From: Lineus longissimus
Taxonomy: Eukaryota; Nemertea; Pilidiophora; Heteronemertea; Lineidae
Direction: 5' to 3'
NCBI RefSeq assembly: GCF_910592395.1
Contig: NC_088309.1
Location: 14,820,599-14,884,598, forward strand
Length of the DNA stretch: 64,000 bases
In this document: piece by piece, positions 1 to 11,418 of the stretch
Layout: every line of letters starts with the position of its first letter
How positions within the stretch are numbered: the first letter of the stretch is position 1
The notes under the pieces: generated by a model
The model's input: the letters and a program-made list of their open reading frames with translations, nothing else
What the model was told of the DNA's origin: nothing
The model's database searches: none
Program-made: the position numbers and the translations under genes

Positions 1-772
1 TTGTCATCCCTACTCAGAGTTATGCAAGGTACATCTGACCTTTCTTATTTCTTAAGTTGTGCTATTCTACAAAAAGAATTGGCCAATGCATTGCACTTAT
101 GAAGCTGATATAATAGACATGTAGAGCAGTATCAGAGGTCGTTCACCATGCATTAGCTTGCTTTCATTATTCCCAACATCATAATGTATAAATGTTCATT
201 TTACCCTCTGTTGACCTCCTCATCTTGCACATCAACTATGATCAACCAGCTTTCCTGAGTTGACTGTTGAAATTCATCCAACACTATTGAATTATGGGTT
301 GTAGTCTCTCACTGGCTGGTTGTGTGAAGGTTCAAAGAGGGCGGGCCTGATGGTAACCTGAAGTCAGTGAAGATGATGTTCTAAAGTATTTCAGTTGAAT
401 ATGCACTTCTTTTATATTTCATTGTCTGTCACTGATGTACGAGACCATAGCTTGAGGGAGGCTAATCGGCTTTCAACAAACCAGGGTATGTATATTGCTA
501 TGCGTGAGTGTATTTTGCCAAAATGAAAACTAATGAAACATTGTACAGTGTATAGGAGAAACTTTGATGTAATTTAAATTTTCCGAACCTGGGCATATTC
601 CCAAATGGGGCAAGTCATTGGAAGGCTCAAGTCCAAACCTTCTTAACCAGATAGCTGTGTTGACAATGATATCAAATAAATGTCAAAACAAGCAAGCCAA
701 CGACTGGTGAACTGACTTTCATGTACATGTACATGTATGTCAAAAAAATGCATGTCTCCTTTTTTGTTTCAG
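1..772. other. Non-coding stretch, probably intron or upstream DNA
   Basis: No exon, repeat array or RNA gene could be supported here. The short ATG run at 721-736 is an ACATGT-type simple repeat, a motif that recurs through the window (for example 28485, 29340-29395). The stretch ends in a pyrimidine tract and AG at 771-772, which is the acceptor of the first exon that can be read. Confidence 0.5.
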
Positions 773-2177
773 CTCTGTCCGGGAAAGAGAAGACTCTACA
801 CCTACTTCATAAGCATTGTAGTGAAAGGAAAATTCTCCTTGAAACAAAGAAGAAGTATGCAGGTACATTTCATTTGGGTCAATCAGGCTCTTACAACACC
901 GGCAGCCAATGAATACAGTGGTATTTGTGATTCCCCCTCAATCTTCTATGGATTAGCTACTCCTTTCAACAAGAAAGGTGTCAATCTACTATTTATAAAG
1001 ACTTTATTTACAGCTTGGGTAAAAACAAAAATACATTAAAACAATTGATCATCATTGTTGTCCTTAGAGGAGCCTGGTGGTTAACATTGCTGGCTACCAC
1101 GCAATAGGCACAATGTTTTACATGTGCATAGTGCTGGAGTAGAAGTAGTGTTCTTATCAGCTCAGCAGTTTCTGACATCAAGAAACGCTGTGACTTTTTT
1201 CCACTCAAACCGCAAACTTCTTTACACTTATATCATTATTCATGTGCTGCATAGCACAGGGCCAGTGGTCCTCACCTATCAACTTTCTCTTCTGATGTAT
1301 TGTTGGGGGTTCTAGGTTCTAGGTTCTAGGAACCAAAATTTCTTACTCTCCTAGCTGTTCGTCAGATGAGACTGAGAAACATGGTCCTTTGTAACTGAGT
1401 GCCAGGGCAAATAAGACACCATACGATGGCGGATGTGTGACTGTTAGTGGATTCGGAAATACTGCCAAAGTTCCATAAAGGGATGTTACTTCTGTAAAAT
1501 GATACTGATATGCTGATCCTTGCTAATTTTCTCTTTTTTAAGATGGCCAGGCAGTTGCAATCAAGTTGCAACGAAGCATAGCAAGGACAAATGCGCAGAT
1601 CAGAAAGTATTTGGATGATCTAACCAAGAAGTTTGATTCGACTCTAACCTTCGAAAAAGCCGTCAGTTGTGAGTTCTTAATAGGGCCTGATGCCCGAGGA
1701 TATCGTCATGCGGAGGAAACACTGTGCCTGAAGGAGATGGCGGAAGAAGAAATCTCGTTAGTCAGTAAAGAAATCCTGAATGTTGCTAAGGTTTTCTGTG
1801 AGAGGCACAATCACTTAACCGAAACATTAGCACGAGTGACCTCCAAATCGCATTGCAAGTTGATGCAAGGAAAAATGAGTTTGATATCTTCAAAGATTGT
1901 GTCTGTAGAGCGGGAGTTCTCCTTATTACAGCAGTCCTGTGGTAGTATTGTCCCTATCATTCCAGACTTCCAGTCATATTCTCAGACACGCAAAACAACT
2001 TCCCTCAGGTTAGGAGATGTATTTTCTGTGGTGGAGCTGGATGAAATGGTGGACGATGCCAATGCTTATGAGGCTGAAGTTGAAGTTGAAATTGAAGAAA
2101 ACAGTGAACTGGAAAAATGGATTGAACAGATTGATACTAGTATAGTTGAGCCAGAGGCAGAAGGGGAAGATGATTAA
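773..2177 (+). CDS. C-terminal two exons of a KDZ-transposase-like protein (5' part outside window)
   Basis: Exon 773-862 ends at GCAG|GTAC in phase 1; the next exon starts at 1543 after a T-rich tract and AAG, again in phase 1, and runs to TAA at 2177. The joined protein reads through KYADGQAVAIK and then about 200 residues of charged helix, ending in an acidic tail rich in Glu with a GEDD terminus. The pattern of Y-x-DGQ-x-A-x-K followed by a long helical, Glu-rich tail resembles the C-terminal end of Kyakuja-Dileera-Zisupton (KDZ) transposase-like proteins. That is family recall, not a search. No catalytic residues lie in this part, so activity cannot be judged. The intron 863-1542 holds no other feature. 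It could be a live element or a domesticated host gene; the assignment is moderate to low. Confidence 0.42.
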
Positions 2178-3017
2178 ATCATCAATATTAAGTGATTAGG
2201 TAAACAGGAGCCCATTGATTCTGAGTCTGTGTTATCATTGTGCATCATAAAATGGTCACACTGTCTTTTTGGTTCACTGTGTACTACTGGGGCCATTTTC
2301 TCCCAAGTTTGTTTTTTTCTTAAATCTGACATACATGCATAAAAACCTTATCAGTCATCGCAGGTTGTCTCGTTATCAGCCGTTAAAGAATCTTGGTTTT
2401 ACTTTGTCAATGGGCAATTTACATGATCACTTTGAAACTAAAAATGGTACATATGGCAAAAACCACCTGTCCATATTCGACAACGGCTTCATGGCCCAGT
2501 GGGTAAGACTGTAGGGATCAAGGACAGAAGGTCTTAAGTTCAAACCCGTTCAGGGAATAATATTTTTCATTTTCTTCTTCTCATCTGTGACCTGTCTCGT
2601 CAATGAACTTGTTGTTTGTGCAGTCAAGTGAGACCTGTCACTGGGTGTCTTATCATGTTTCAAGTGGAGTTGGATGCATGTCAGCTTTTAATCTGATTTT
2701 GGGCCCAGGAGGATTTTTCAGTACACATTTCAGTAACCATGGTACCATGGTAACAAAACAGTTTTTTTAATTTATTCCTGTACATTGACGCAATGCATTA
2801 ATTTACGGATTTTCTCCTTTGTAATGCTTATTTCTAGAGGAATCTTGATGAAATGCTGTGATAATTTATTTTGTACATAGCTTCAAATGTGCCAAGTTTC
2901 ATTTTCAACTCATGAATTGAAGAAAAGTGCATGTTTTGTTATTTTAGCACCTACCAAGCCTCTCAGTACAGGGTACTACGTAGAGCGTAAAAGTTGACTA
3001 ATCAAATTTTTTTCAAT
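2178..3017. other. Intergenic DNA with a tRNA-like SINE head
   Basis: Apart from the tRNA-like segment at about 2487-2555, no gene is seen between the KDZ-like stop codon and the MITE at 3022. The DNA is AT-rich with several T-runs. Confidence 0.5.
2487..2560 (+). repeat. Possible tRNA-derived SINE head (A box and B box)
   Basis: TGGCCCAGTGG at about 2494 matches an RNA polymerase III A box (TRGCNNAGTGG). AGTTCAAACCC at about 2537 matches a B box, and the spacing is right for a tRNA-derived promoter. The flanking sequence does not fold into a clear tRNA cloverleaf, so a SINE or tRNA relic is more likely than a working tRNA gene. Confidence 0.4.
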
Positions 3018-3021
3018 TTAA

Positions 3022-3246
3022 GGGTTTGCTATAGGCACCGCCATTTTGGATAGAGCTTGAAATCTTGGAGCAACTAGAACTCATTCAAAATGCAGTTAAT
3101 CCCAATTACAAGGCTGGGGTGCAGTTCCCTGGAAAACAAAGAACTGCATACCATCCTTGAAATTTGAATTCACTTCATTTTGAATGAGTTCTAATTGCCC
3201 CAAGATTTCAAGCGCTAGCCAAAATGGCGGTGCCTATAGCAAACCC
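3022..3246. mobile_element. Foldback MITE with TTAA target duplication (piggyBac-like)
   Basis: TTAA at 3018-3021 and 3247-3250 flank a 225-bp unit that begins GGGTTTGCTATAGGCACC and ends with its inverse. The two arms pair over about 70 bp with few mismatches. There is no coding capacity. TTAA duplication plus terminal inverted repeats is the signature of piggyBac-type or Kolobok-type non-autonomous elements; the autonomous source is not in this window. Confidence 0.7.
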
Positions 3247-3253
3247 TTAATGG

Positions 3254-3683
3254 GAGACAAGACCACTAATGAATATTCATAGGTTGGAGGGTCGAGGCCT
3301 ATCTATTAGACGAGTGCATGTTTTTTACTCTCAAGTACATATTTGGAGAGGTATTGAAAAAATATTTGCTGTTGCAAGTCTACAGATATAAATAAATTGT
3401 TTGGTGAAAAAATAATTTTGAATTTTGACAACCTGGCCATAGGGGGGTGGTTCAAATTTCGAGTGAAAATGGCCGAAATGGGTAAAAATGTCCACTTGTG
3501 TCAAACTTGTCAATTTTAAAAAACATTTCCGTGGTCAATCACCAATTTAAATCGCACCAGTTACTCGCAAGACTAAACCGTATATCATATCCGAATTTCA
3601 GTTTCACAGCTCCACGCATTCTTTGATGGCGGGCATTTGAAATAACTGGAAATGGCTTGGAAAATCAATTGTGGTCTTGTCTC
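3254..3683 (+). repeat. Left 430-bp direct repeat with short terminal inverted repeats
   Basis: The unit begins GAGACAAGACCAC and ends GTGGTCTTGTCTC, so it is itself MITE-like. A near-identical copy in the same orientation lies at 11846-12276. The left copy is preceded by ATGG (3250-3253) and the right copy is followed by ATGG (12277-12280). The inner flanks of the two copies do not match these four bases. The pair therefore frames the whole 3254-12276 block like terminal direct repeats, unless two separate insertions happen to give that pattern. Confidence 0.7.
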
Positions 3684-4073
3684 TATTTAGAGGGTTTTGG
3701 GTTACAGGTCAAAAATAGTAAATGAGCTCTGAAATCCACAAAAACCGTTTGAATTGGCTGAAATGTGTTGAGAATGTGTGGACATATCATGGAAATTGGA
3801 AAATGTGAAAAAAAAGAAAATTCTCAAATTTAACCCCCCCTGTCCTACAGGGCTTTTAAGTGAAAATGCCAAAAATTGAAATTTTCAAAAAATTTCAAAT
3901 AATTTCAAATTTTTCTACTTTTTTGGGCTAGATATGTTTCATAACAATCATCAATTGTGAATAGTAATGAGAGTGTTGATTGTTTTGCATGTTATTTTCA
4001 TTTTGGGAGGTGTCGGGCACAGAGCACGCTGGGTGGAGGGGGTACCAAGCTTTCACTAATTTTTTTATTTCAG

Positions 4074-4561
4074 CTGGTGAATTCAAGAGAAAAGTATCTG
4101 AATTACGAGCGAGAATGTTAGCAAAGACTATTAGTGATGGTTTTTGTTTGAATTGGGAGGGGGCTAAACAAAAAAAGAGGGGGGTAACATACGGGTTTGT
4201 TAAAGTAAGTTTTTTGGATAAGCCGGTCACAATGACTGCACACCGTGCAATGTTTTTGTGTGACCATGATGAATTGAAGTTCAAAACTGGCGCAGGTTAT
4301 CATATAAGTCATCTTTGTCATAATCCTCTGTGCGTGAAAGTCGAGCACTTGACAATAGAAAGAGGAAGGGTCAATCAAAGTAGAAAAAGGTGCAATGCCA
4401 AGAAAGTCTGTGCAGGCCATGGCAACCGCCCTAAATGCATTTTTCCTGCTAAGCTATATGTTGAAGTTGAAAGAAAATATCATTATATTGAATTGACATT
4501 TGAAAGTTTTCTTACCGTGATGGCAACCTCTTGGATGTCTTGGTGGCTGGTTGGATCTTGA
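4074..4561 (+). CDS. Zinc-binding His-Me finger (homing-type) endonuclease, copy 1
   Basis: The conserved part starts just after a TTATTTCAG acceptor-like site. The frame upstream differs from copy 2 by a 2-base indel, so upstream residues are probably not coding; the first internal Met is at 4115. The protein carries ISHLCHNPLC with the candidate metal-ligand or catalytic His, then about 20 residues later VNQSRKRC and a C-x2-H/C-x-C-like end (KKVCAGHGNRPKCIF). This is the layout of the zinc-binding loop of His-Me finger homing endonucleases such as the I-PpoI family: Cys and His bind structural zinc, while a His and a downstream Asn form the ββα-metal site. After the Phe the reading frame runs on into the antisense tail of the transposase gene. 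The fold assignment is good; cleavage target and role in transposition are unknown. Confidence 0.7.
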
Positions 4562-5950
4562 AGGATCGCCGAAAGTAGGAGTGGTCATAGTTTCTGCAAC
4601 AAGTATCGACTTCGATGTTGAACCACTTTAGTTTCCGTCGCCCGCTCTCGGCTATGTTATGGTTCATTCTGTGGGCTGCTGAATGGATACGAGGGGTTGA
4701 GTTCCTGCTCCTGGTCACAATCTTAGGATCGCTGGCCGACAGACCTCGATTCTTGGACTCAACCCCCTGGGTTGTCACGCCAAGACTCAGCTGTTGCAAC
4801 GCTCCTTTACTAAGGCATACCTCCAAAACGAGATGTACCAAGTTCTTGTCAATCACTGTCATTTTAAACTTGGGAATCTCACCGTAAGATGACCACCGTG
4901 TTGATTTGTGCCACCAAGAACCAGTTGTGCCTGAGCACAGTGAGAATTCGTTCTGTGGACAACCAGTGCAGTCACCACCATAACAGTTCACAACACAGGC
5001 AACAGTGTCATACAGGTATCCCATGATCCTGTCGAGATCACCGTTGCAGCGCTTGAATAGAGATTGCAAAATCTTGGATGACCTTACCCTAAGATCATTC
5101 AGAAACGTTGTTTTTAGCAGTGTTCTCTCCTCTGCAGTACGTCCCGGGAACATACCTTTACTGAATTCAGCTCTATGTCCTGCACGCGTCTGGGCTTGAT
5201 GCAAATGTATAGAGTCAAGTTGATGCTTCACCGTGAATAAGCCGCCGAAGAGCTTTTTTGTTGCATCAGTTAACCCTTTGAATGAACTGGAATCACCATC
5301 TGTAGTCAAATGTTCTACATGTAGGCCCTGTTTCTCAAAAGTCTCGGCAAATGCAACCCCAAGATCATATTCTCTGAATGCATCTGCCTCAGGAAAGTTA
5401 GCCGTGCACTTCGAGTGTCGTTCGTCAACGTTTGTGCCAGTGGCACCACATTTAACTTCAAAACCTTTCGCCCGCATTGCAGCCCCTATCCAGCAGAGTT
5501 TTGTTTTAACCTCAATGTCAATGATTTTGTGTTCATCTGTCACATTTTCAACACATAATCCAGTCATTGTGCTCGCACAACGGCCCATCTTGTTCCTCGA
5601 AGTGAGGTGTAAACTATTATAGCGTCCATCAGCTTGGACATTGATTCCTGTGTCGTCCTGATTTCTTAGGCGCAGTATCCTTTTCAAGTTCTCGCGTATG
5701 TCTGCCATATCGGCCACATTCATTTTAACTGTTTCTTCACCAACTTTATTTGCCTGCTTTTGCATGATACTCCTACAGGGGGGTGGGATTCCCATCATGC
5801 TCAGTATGTAACTCATACTCTCGTTGCCAATCATTGTGTCCTGCAACGCAATCTGTAATGCAACATTTGGAAGAGCGGCTTTTCGTCCGCGCTTGCCAGT
5901 GTCTATGTCCTCAAAAAGTTTATACAATTTCGAATCAAAACCACAGTTTT
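4512..5950 (-). pseudogene. Mutator-like transposase, central and C-terminal part, copy 1
   Basis: An open frame of about 475 residues contains ADGRYNS, then HSKCTANFPEAD, VEHLTTDGDSSSFKGL and VKHQLDSIHLH. Asp in DGRYN and in TTDGDSS at this spacing match the DDE catalytic Asps of the Mutator-like transposase domain found in many invertebrate proteins. A Cys-rich segment (CYGGDCTGCP) follows. The true N-terminus is separate, at 6910-7400, because a repeat was inserted at 5951. The last residues differ from copy 2 because 275 bp are missing. Expected function: cut-and-paste transposition of this element. Broken by insertion, so a pseudogene. Confidence 0.75.
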
Positions 5951-6021
5951 TAGCTCACCTCTTAGCAGAGGTGAGCTTATCCCATACCGTGGCGTCCGTC
6001 GTCCGTCGTCGTCGTCGTCCG

Positions 6022-6053
<32 letters not shown>

Positions 6054-6909
6054 GTCGTCGTCGTCCGTCATCCGTTAGCAGGGCACGTTTCGTAACTGTT
6101 AGAGCTATTGAGTTGAAACTTGGTACACATATACCCTTATGTAATGACACCTTGGAGACCAAGTTTCGGTCCGATTCGTTTCATGGTTTGGCCACCAGGG
6201 GGCCAAACGTTAAAAGTGAAAATATGGTACACATTTACCCCTTAGTCAGGTGATCTCAGGGACCGAAGTTTGGTCCAATATGATTCACCACTTGACCACC
6301 AGGGGGCAAAATCCAAAAACCTTAAAAATGTGATAATTCCTTAACTTCTTGTCCGATTGCCACCAATTTGATATCATGGGTACATCTAACCACCATACAG
6401 TATATGCCACACAGGTTTTTAATTTGACCTTCTTGTCAAGGTCACAGAGGTCAAATGGCGTAAATTCGCCGTCAGGCCGTAACTATGGCACGTTCCTTAA
6501 CTGCAATGACTATTGATCACAAATTAAGTACACATGTACCCCTTGGTCAGGTTATCTCAGGTACCGAAGTTTGGTGCGATCTGATTTGCCGTTTGGCCTC
6601 CAGGGAGGGGGCCAAATCCTAAATTCTTCAAAATGCCATTATTCCTAGTAATGACTTGCCCGATTGGCACCAATTTTATATCATAGGTACATCTAATTCT
6701 AACAACCATTCAATGTGTCACCCGGGTCTTCTTTGATTTGACCTACTTTTCAAGGTCACAGAGGTCGAATGTACTGTAAATTGGCCATGTTTGGGAAATT
6801 GTAATTGCTTGGACCTACATCAAACCTAACACTACATGACACAATACCATGCTCTTTATCCATCTTTCCTCCACATGAGGTGAGCACAATGGCCCTGGCC
6901 ATTTCATTA
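5951..6909. repeat. AGCTCACC repeat, copy 1, with (CGTCGTC)n tract
   Basis: Begins TAGCTCACCTCTTAGCAGAG, a short palindrome, then a CGT-rich microsatellite. Several motifs recur inside, such as CAAGGTCACAGAGGTCAAAT, CCACCAGGGGGC and GTACACAT. It ends near GAGGTGAGCACAATGGCC. AGCTCACCTC at the left and GAGGTGAGCA at the right are inverted, so this is a TIR-bearing non-autonomous repeat. A longer copy lies at 21918-23107. It interrupts the transposase frame of copy 1. Target duplication is not clear. I believe similar CGTCGTC-containing repeats are common in marine invertebrates, but this rests on memory. Confidence 0.7.
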
Positions 6910-7400
6910 CACACCACAGTGACTGAACAACACACCCCCTGCTTACGTACCTCTCCATATTTGAATATCGGCTGACAGTTCACGTGATATTCGCTATGGG
7001 CCCTGTTAACGTCGTTGAGCACATCCATCAGTTTGGTTGTCTGAACAGTGAAACTCTCGTGATCATGCTCCATGGTCTCATCTGGTATCTCCATCTCATC
7101 ATCAGTGTCTTCTGTCATGTTGACCCGTAGTAAGTTGACATTCTTGGCAGTACGGTTATTAATATCCGGTATGTGTCTTTTGCCGTCGTGTCCCATCGTT
7201 GTGACCTGTCCGTACTCCTGGGGCGTGAGTCGTCTCCATGCGGGTTGTAGGCCTACTTCTCGTTCGTCGTCGCTCACCACCTCGACACCTCCACTCCGCA
7301 CGTGTCCGCTCTTGAACATTGTTCTCGTTGCTGCATTCGATGCCCTAGCGCGCCTTGGAGAACCCCGTTTTCCTATCAATCTCCTCGCCTTTGTCCTCAT
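6910..7400 (-). pseudogene. Mutator-like transposase, N-terminal part, copy 1
   Basis: Starts at Met 7400 (MRTKARRLIGKRG), a basic stretch, then an acidic middle (EDTDDEMEIPDE) and CQPIFKYGEVRKQG. In copy 2 the matching sequence runs directly into the central transposase domain, which shows that this is the amino end of the same gene cut off by the repeat at 5951-6909. Unlike copy 2 it has no stop codon in this part (GGA where copy 2 has TGA). The basic N-terminus may serve DNA binding or nuclear entry; no zinc finger is evident. Confidence 0.7.
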
Positions 7401-7451
7401 CTTGTCTTTTCGTAACTTGTCTTTCTTTGCTTAAAATCGTACTCCTAGGAG

Positions 7452-7661
7452 ATGTCTATTTCGGGATGCTTCCTTCAACAGACTGAAAATACACAAGAAA
7501 GGACAAGAGATTACAAAAGGGTGGATGTTGATAGGACAATGGCGATGACAATGGTTGCTGTTGTGGAAGTGTCAGACTTGGATGTGACAGACAGGGAGAT
7601 AACATATGGGTTAATCTTTTTCTCATTTCACACCTTACTAACAAGCTTTCCATGCTTATAA
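7452..7661 (+). CDS. Short conserved ORF of the Mutator-like element, copy 1 (doubtful gene)
   Basis: A 69-codon frame starts MSISGCFLQQ just upstream of, and divergent from, the transposase start. The same frame is kept in copy 2 (11209-11418) with a single amino-acid change (Met to Ile). The two copies are so alike overall that this conservation is weak evidence for coding. A GT donor-like site follows ATATGG, and AG acceptors occur downstream, so it could be a first exon. Function is unknown; it may be promoter DNA. Confidence 0.2.
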   Translation: MSISGCFLQQTENTQERTRDYKRVDVDRTMAMTMVAVVEVSDLDVTDREITYGLIFFSFHTLLTSFPCL

Positions 7662-8505
7662 TGCATCATATATTTGTTGTTTTTCAAATTTCAGACAAAG
7701 TTAATATTGTTCGATTTGAAATTTTGACATTTTCATCATGATACCACTGTCACAACCTTGGAACATCCTTTAAAAAGACAACTTTTTTCCCAAATATTGA
7801 AATTTTTGAATATTTCTCATGAATTAAAATTGTTTCAAATTCCTATTTCAGATTGACTGTAGACCACTGGTGATTTGTCGAAGATTCGGTACCATTCGAT
7901 AAAGAATTCTACGAGTTAATGAGCTTAACTTGAAGACAGTCTGTAAAGAATTTGAAGACGAAATATAAGGTAGGTTGTCCGTATCGGACAAAATTTTAAA
8001 ACGTTAATAGCTCGCTCAAATCAAGTTCATTTTTGATGAAACTTGGTTATGTTAGTCAAGACATCTCAAATGCTTGGGAAAAGGCATATTTCATTGATAT
8101 CTCAAGATTATCCCTCTTCATTTAGAGGGTTTTGGGTTACAGGTCAAAAATAGTAAATGAGCTCTGAAATCCACAAAAACCGTTTGAATTGGCTGAAATG
8201 TGTTGAGAATGTGTGGACATATCATGGAAATTGGAAAATGTGAAAAAAAAGAAAAATTCAAATTTAACCCCCCCTGTCCTACAGGGCTTTTAAGTGAAAA
8301 TGCCAAAAATTGAAATTTTCAAAAAATTTCAAATAATTTCAAATTTTTCTACTTTTTTGGGCTAGATATGTTTCATAACAATCATCAATTGTGAATAGTA
8401 ATGAGAGTGTTGATTGTTTTGCATGTTATTTTCATTTTGGGAGGTGTCGGGCACAGAGCACGCTGGGTGGAGGGTACCAAGCTTTCACTAATTTTTTTAT
8501 TTCAG

Positions 8506-8993
8506 CAGGTGAATTCAAGAGAAAAGTATCTGAATTACGAGCGAGAATGTTAGCAAAGACTATTAGTGATGGTTTTTGTTTGAATTGGGAGGGGGCTAAA
8601 CAAAAAAAGAGGGGGGTAACATACGGGTTTGTTAAAGTAAGTTTTTTGGATAAGCCGGTCACAATGACTGCACACCGTGCAATGTTTTTGTGTGACCATG
8701 ATGAATTGAAGTTCAAAACTGGCGCAGGTTATCATATAAGTCATCTTTGTCATAATCCTCTGTGCGTGAAAGTCGAGCACTTGACAATAGAAAGAGGAAG
8801 GGTCAATCAAAGTAGAAAAAGGTGCAATGCCAAGAAAGTCTGTGCAGGCCATGGCAACCGCCCTAAATGCATTTTTCCTGGTAAGCTATATGTTGAAGTT
8901 GAAAGAAAATATCATTATATTGAATTGACATTTGAAAGTTTTCTTACCGTGATGGCAACCTCTTGGATGTCTTGGTGGCTGGTTGGATCTTGA
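8506..8993 (+). CDS. Zinc-binding His-Me finger endonuclease, copy 2
   Basis: Nearly identical to the copy at 4074-4561 (Ala to Gly after KCIFP is the main change), with the same SHLCHNPLC and VNQSRKRC motifs and Cys/His zinc ligands intact. It follows the same TTATTTCAG acceptor-like site; the first internal Met is at 8547. Unlike the transposase, neither copy of this gene has a stop or frameshift in its conserved part. That may only reflect its small size. It lies tail to tail with the transposase and overlaps its last codons. Confidence 0.7.
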
Positions 8994-11152
8994 AGGATCG
9001 CCGAAAGTAGGAGTGGTCATAGTTTCTGCTGTTTGGGTCGAGACATTTCCACTCTGGTACAGGCGGTCTGTCTCGTCGTGCAACAGCCTTCTTGACAGCC
9101 TTCCTTCGCAAGTCCGGCATTGTTATCATCACATGTTTCTTGTAGTCACCACCCCTGGTTTTGTTTTTCTTTTTCGTGAAGTAATCTGTTGCCCTGATGT
9201 TTTAAAAAAAACACCAGCTAACTTCTGGTGTCTAGCACTCCGTTGGTACCTGAGTGTGGACTGCCTGTTCATTGCAATTCTGTCGAGCGCTTTCATTGGG
9301 CGGCAACAAGTATCGACTTCGATGTTGAACCACTTTAGTTTCCGTCGCCCGCTCTCGGCTATGTTATGGTTCATTCTGTGGGCTGCTGAATGGATACGAG
9401 GGGTTGAGTTCCTGCTCCTGGTCACAATCTTAGGATCGCTGGCCGACAGACCTCGATTCTTGGACTCAACCCCCTGGGTTGTCACGCCAAGACTCAGCTG
9501 TTGCAACGCTCCTTTACTAAGGCATACCTCCAAAACGAGATGTACCAAGTTCTTGTCAATCACTGTCATTTTAAACTTGGGAATCTCACCGTAAGATGAC
9601 CATCGTGTTGATTTGTGCCACCAAGAACCAGTTGTGCCTGAGCACAGTGAGAATTCGTTCTGTGGACAACCAGTGCAGTCACCACCATAACAGTTCACAA
9701 CACAGGCAACAGTGTCATACAGGTATCCCATGATCCTGTCGAGATCACCGTTGCAGCGCTTGAATAGAGATTGCAAAATCTTGGATGACCTTACCCTAAG
9801 ATCATTCAGAAACGTTGTTTTTAGCAGTGTTCTCTCCTCTGCAGTACGTCCCGGGAACATACCTTTACTGAATTCAGCTCTATGTCCTGCACGCGTCTGG
9901 GCTTGATGCAAATGTATAGAGTCAAGTTGATGCTTCACCGTGAATAAGCCGCCGAAGAGCTTTTTTGTTGCATCAGTTAACCCTTTGAATGAACTGGAAT
10001 CACCATCTGTAGTCAAATGTTCTACATGTAGGCCCTGTTTCTCAAAAGTGTCGGCAAATGCAACCCCAAGATCATATTCTCTGAATGCATCTGCCTCAGG
10101 AAAGTTAGCCGTGCACTTCGAGTGTCGTTCGTCAACGTTTGTGCCAGTGGCACCACATTTAACTTCAAAACCTTTCGCCCGCATTGCAGCCCCTATCCAG
10201 CAGAGTTTTGTTTTAACCTCAATGTCAATGATTTTGTGTTCATCTGTCACATTTTCAACACATAATCCAGTCATTGTGCTCGCACAACGGCCCATCTTGT
10301 TCCTCGAAGTGAGGTGTAAACTATTATAGCGTCCATCAGCTTGGACATTGATTCCTGTGTCGTCCTGATTTCTTAGGCGCAGTATCCTTTTCAAGTTCTC
10401 GCGTATGTCTGCCATATCGGCCACATTCATTTTAACTGTTTCTTCACCAACTTTATTTGCCTGCTTTTGCATGATACTCCTACAGGGGGGTGGGATTCCC
10501 ATCATGCTCAGTATGTAACTCATACTCTCGTTGCCAATCATTGTGTCCTGCAACGCAATCTGTAATGCAACATTTGGAAGAGCGGCTTTTCGTCCGCGCT
10601 TGCCAGTGTCTATGTCCTCAAAAAGTTTATACAATTTCGAATCAAAACCACAGTTTTTTCACACACCACAGTGACTGAACAACACACCCCCTGCTTACGT
10701 ACCTCTCCATATTTGAATATCGCCTGACAGTTCACGTGATATTCGCTATGGGCCCTGTTAACGTCGTTGAGCACATCCATCAGTTTGGTTGTCTGAACAA
10801 CGAAACTCTCGTGATCATGCTCCATGGTCTCATCTGGTATCTCCATCTCATCATCAGTGTCTTCTGTCATGTTGACCCGTAGTAAGTTGACATTCTTGGC
10901 AGTACGGTTATTAATATCCGGTATGTGTCTTTTGCCGTCGTGTCCCATTGTTGTGACCTGTCCGTACTCCTGGGGCGTGAGTCGTCTCCATGCGGGTTGT
11001 AGGCCTACTTCTCGTTCGTCGTCGCTCACCACCTCGACACCTCCACTCTGCACGTGTCAGCTCTTGAACATTGTTCTCGTTGCTGCATTCGATGCCCTAG
11101 CGCGCCTCGGACAACCCCGTTTTCCTATCAATCTCCTCGCCTTTGTCCTCAT
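8944..11152 (-). pseudogene. Mutator-like transposase, copy 2, with one stop and two frameshifts
   Basis: From Met 11152 the frame shows the same basic start as copy 1 but hits TGA after RTMFKS (about 11058), then continues through the acidic segment. A run of six A near 10660 puts the next part (SKLYKLFEDIDTG) in the -1 frame. The long central frame keeps DGRYN, TTDGDSS and the Cys-rich patch, and adds about 60 residues absent from copy 1. Near 9145 a second shift is needed to pass from TKPG into YKKHVMITMPDLRRK, which then runs to the stop at 8944. Together the two copies define a protein of roughly 700 residues. Confidence 0.7.
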
Positions 11153-11208
11153 CTTGTCTTGTCTTTTCGTAACTTGTCTTTCTTTGCTTAAAATCGTACT
11201 CCTAGGAG

Positions 11209-11418
11209 ATGTCTATTTCGGGATGCTTCCTTCAACAGACTGAAAATACACAAGAAAGGACAAGAGATTACAAAAGGGTGGATGTTGATAGGACAATAGC
11301 GATGACAATGGTTGCTGTTGTGGAAGTGTCAGACTTGGATGTGACAGACAGGGAGATAACATATGGGTTAATCTTTTTCTCATTTCACACCTTACTAACA
11401 AGCTTTCCATGCTTATAA
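11209..11418 (+). CDS. Short conserved ORF of the Mutator-like element, copy 2 (doubtful gene)
   Basis: Same 69-codon frame as at 7452-7661, with one substitution. It lies between the transposase start and the right end of the element. Regulatory DNA is as likely as coding sequence. Confidence 0.2.
   Translation: MSISGCFLQQTENTQERTRDYKRVDVDRTIAMTMVAVVEVSDLDVTDREITYGLIFFSFHTLLTSFPCL

Larger units (their letters stand above)
3688..8119. mobile_element. Mutator-like transposon copy 1 (transposase plus His-Me endonuclease), damaged
   Basis: The first of two head-to-tail copies. The sequence ATT stands at all three junctions (3685-3687, 8120-8122, 11843-11845), so a 3-bp target duplication is likely. 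The ends share only a short inverted AGAGGG. It carries an endonuclease on the plus strand (4074-4561) and a transposase on the minus strand (4512-7400); their 3' ends overlap by about 50 bp. Compared with copy 2 it lacks 275 bp near the transposase C-terminus (junction at 4597/4598) and is interrupted at 5951-6909 by an unrelated repeat. It cannot make intact transposase. Confidence 0.75.

Noticed and set aside
5824-6162. Ser-, Arg- and Thr-rich open frames over the CGT tract (also 21853-22243)
   Set aside because: They are translations of a simple CGT repeat inside a non-coding mobile repeat, open in several frames on both strands.
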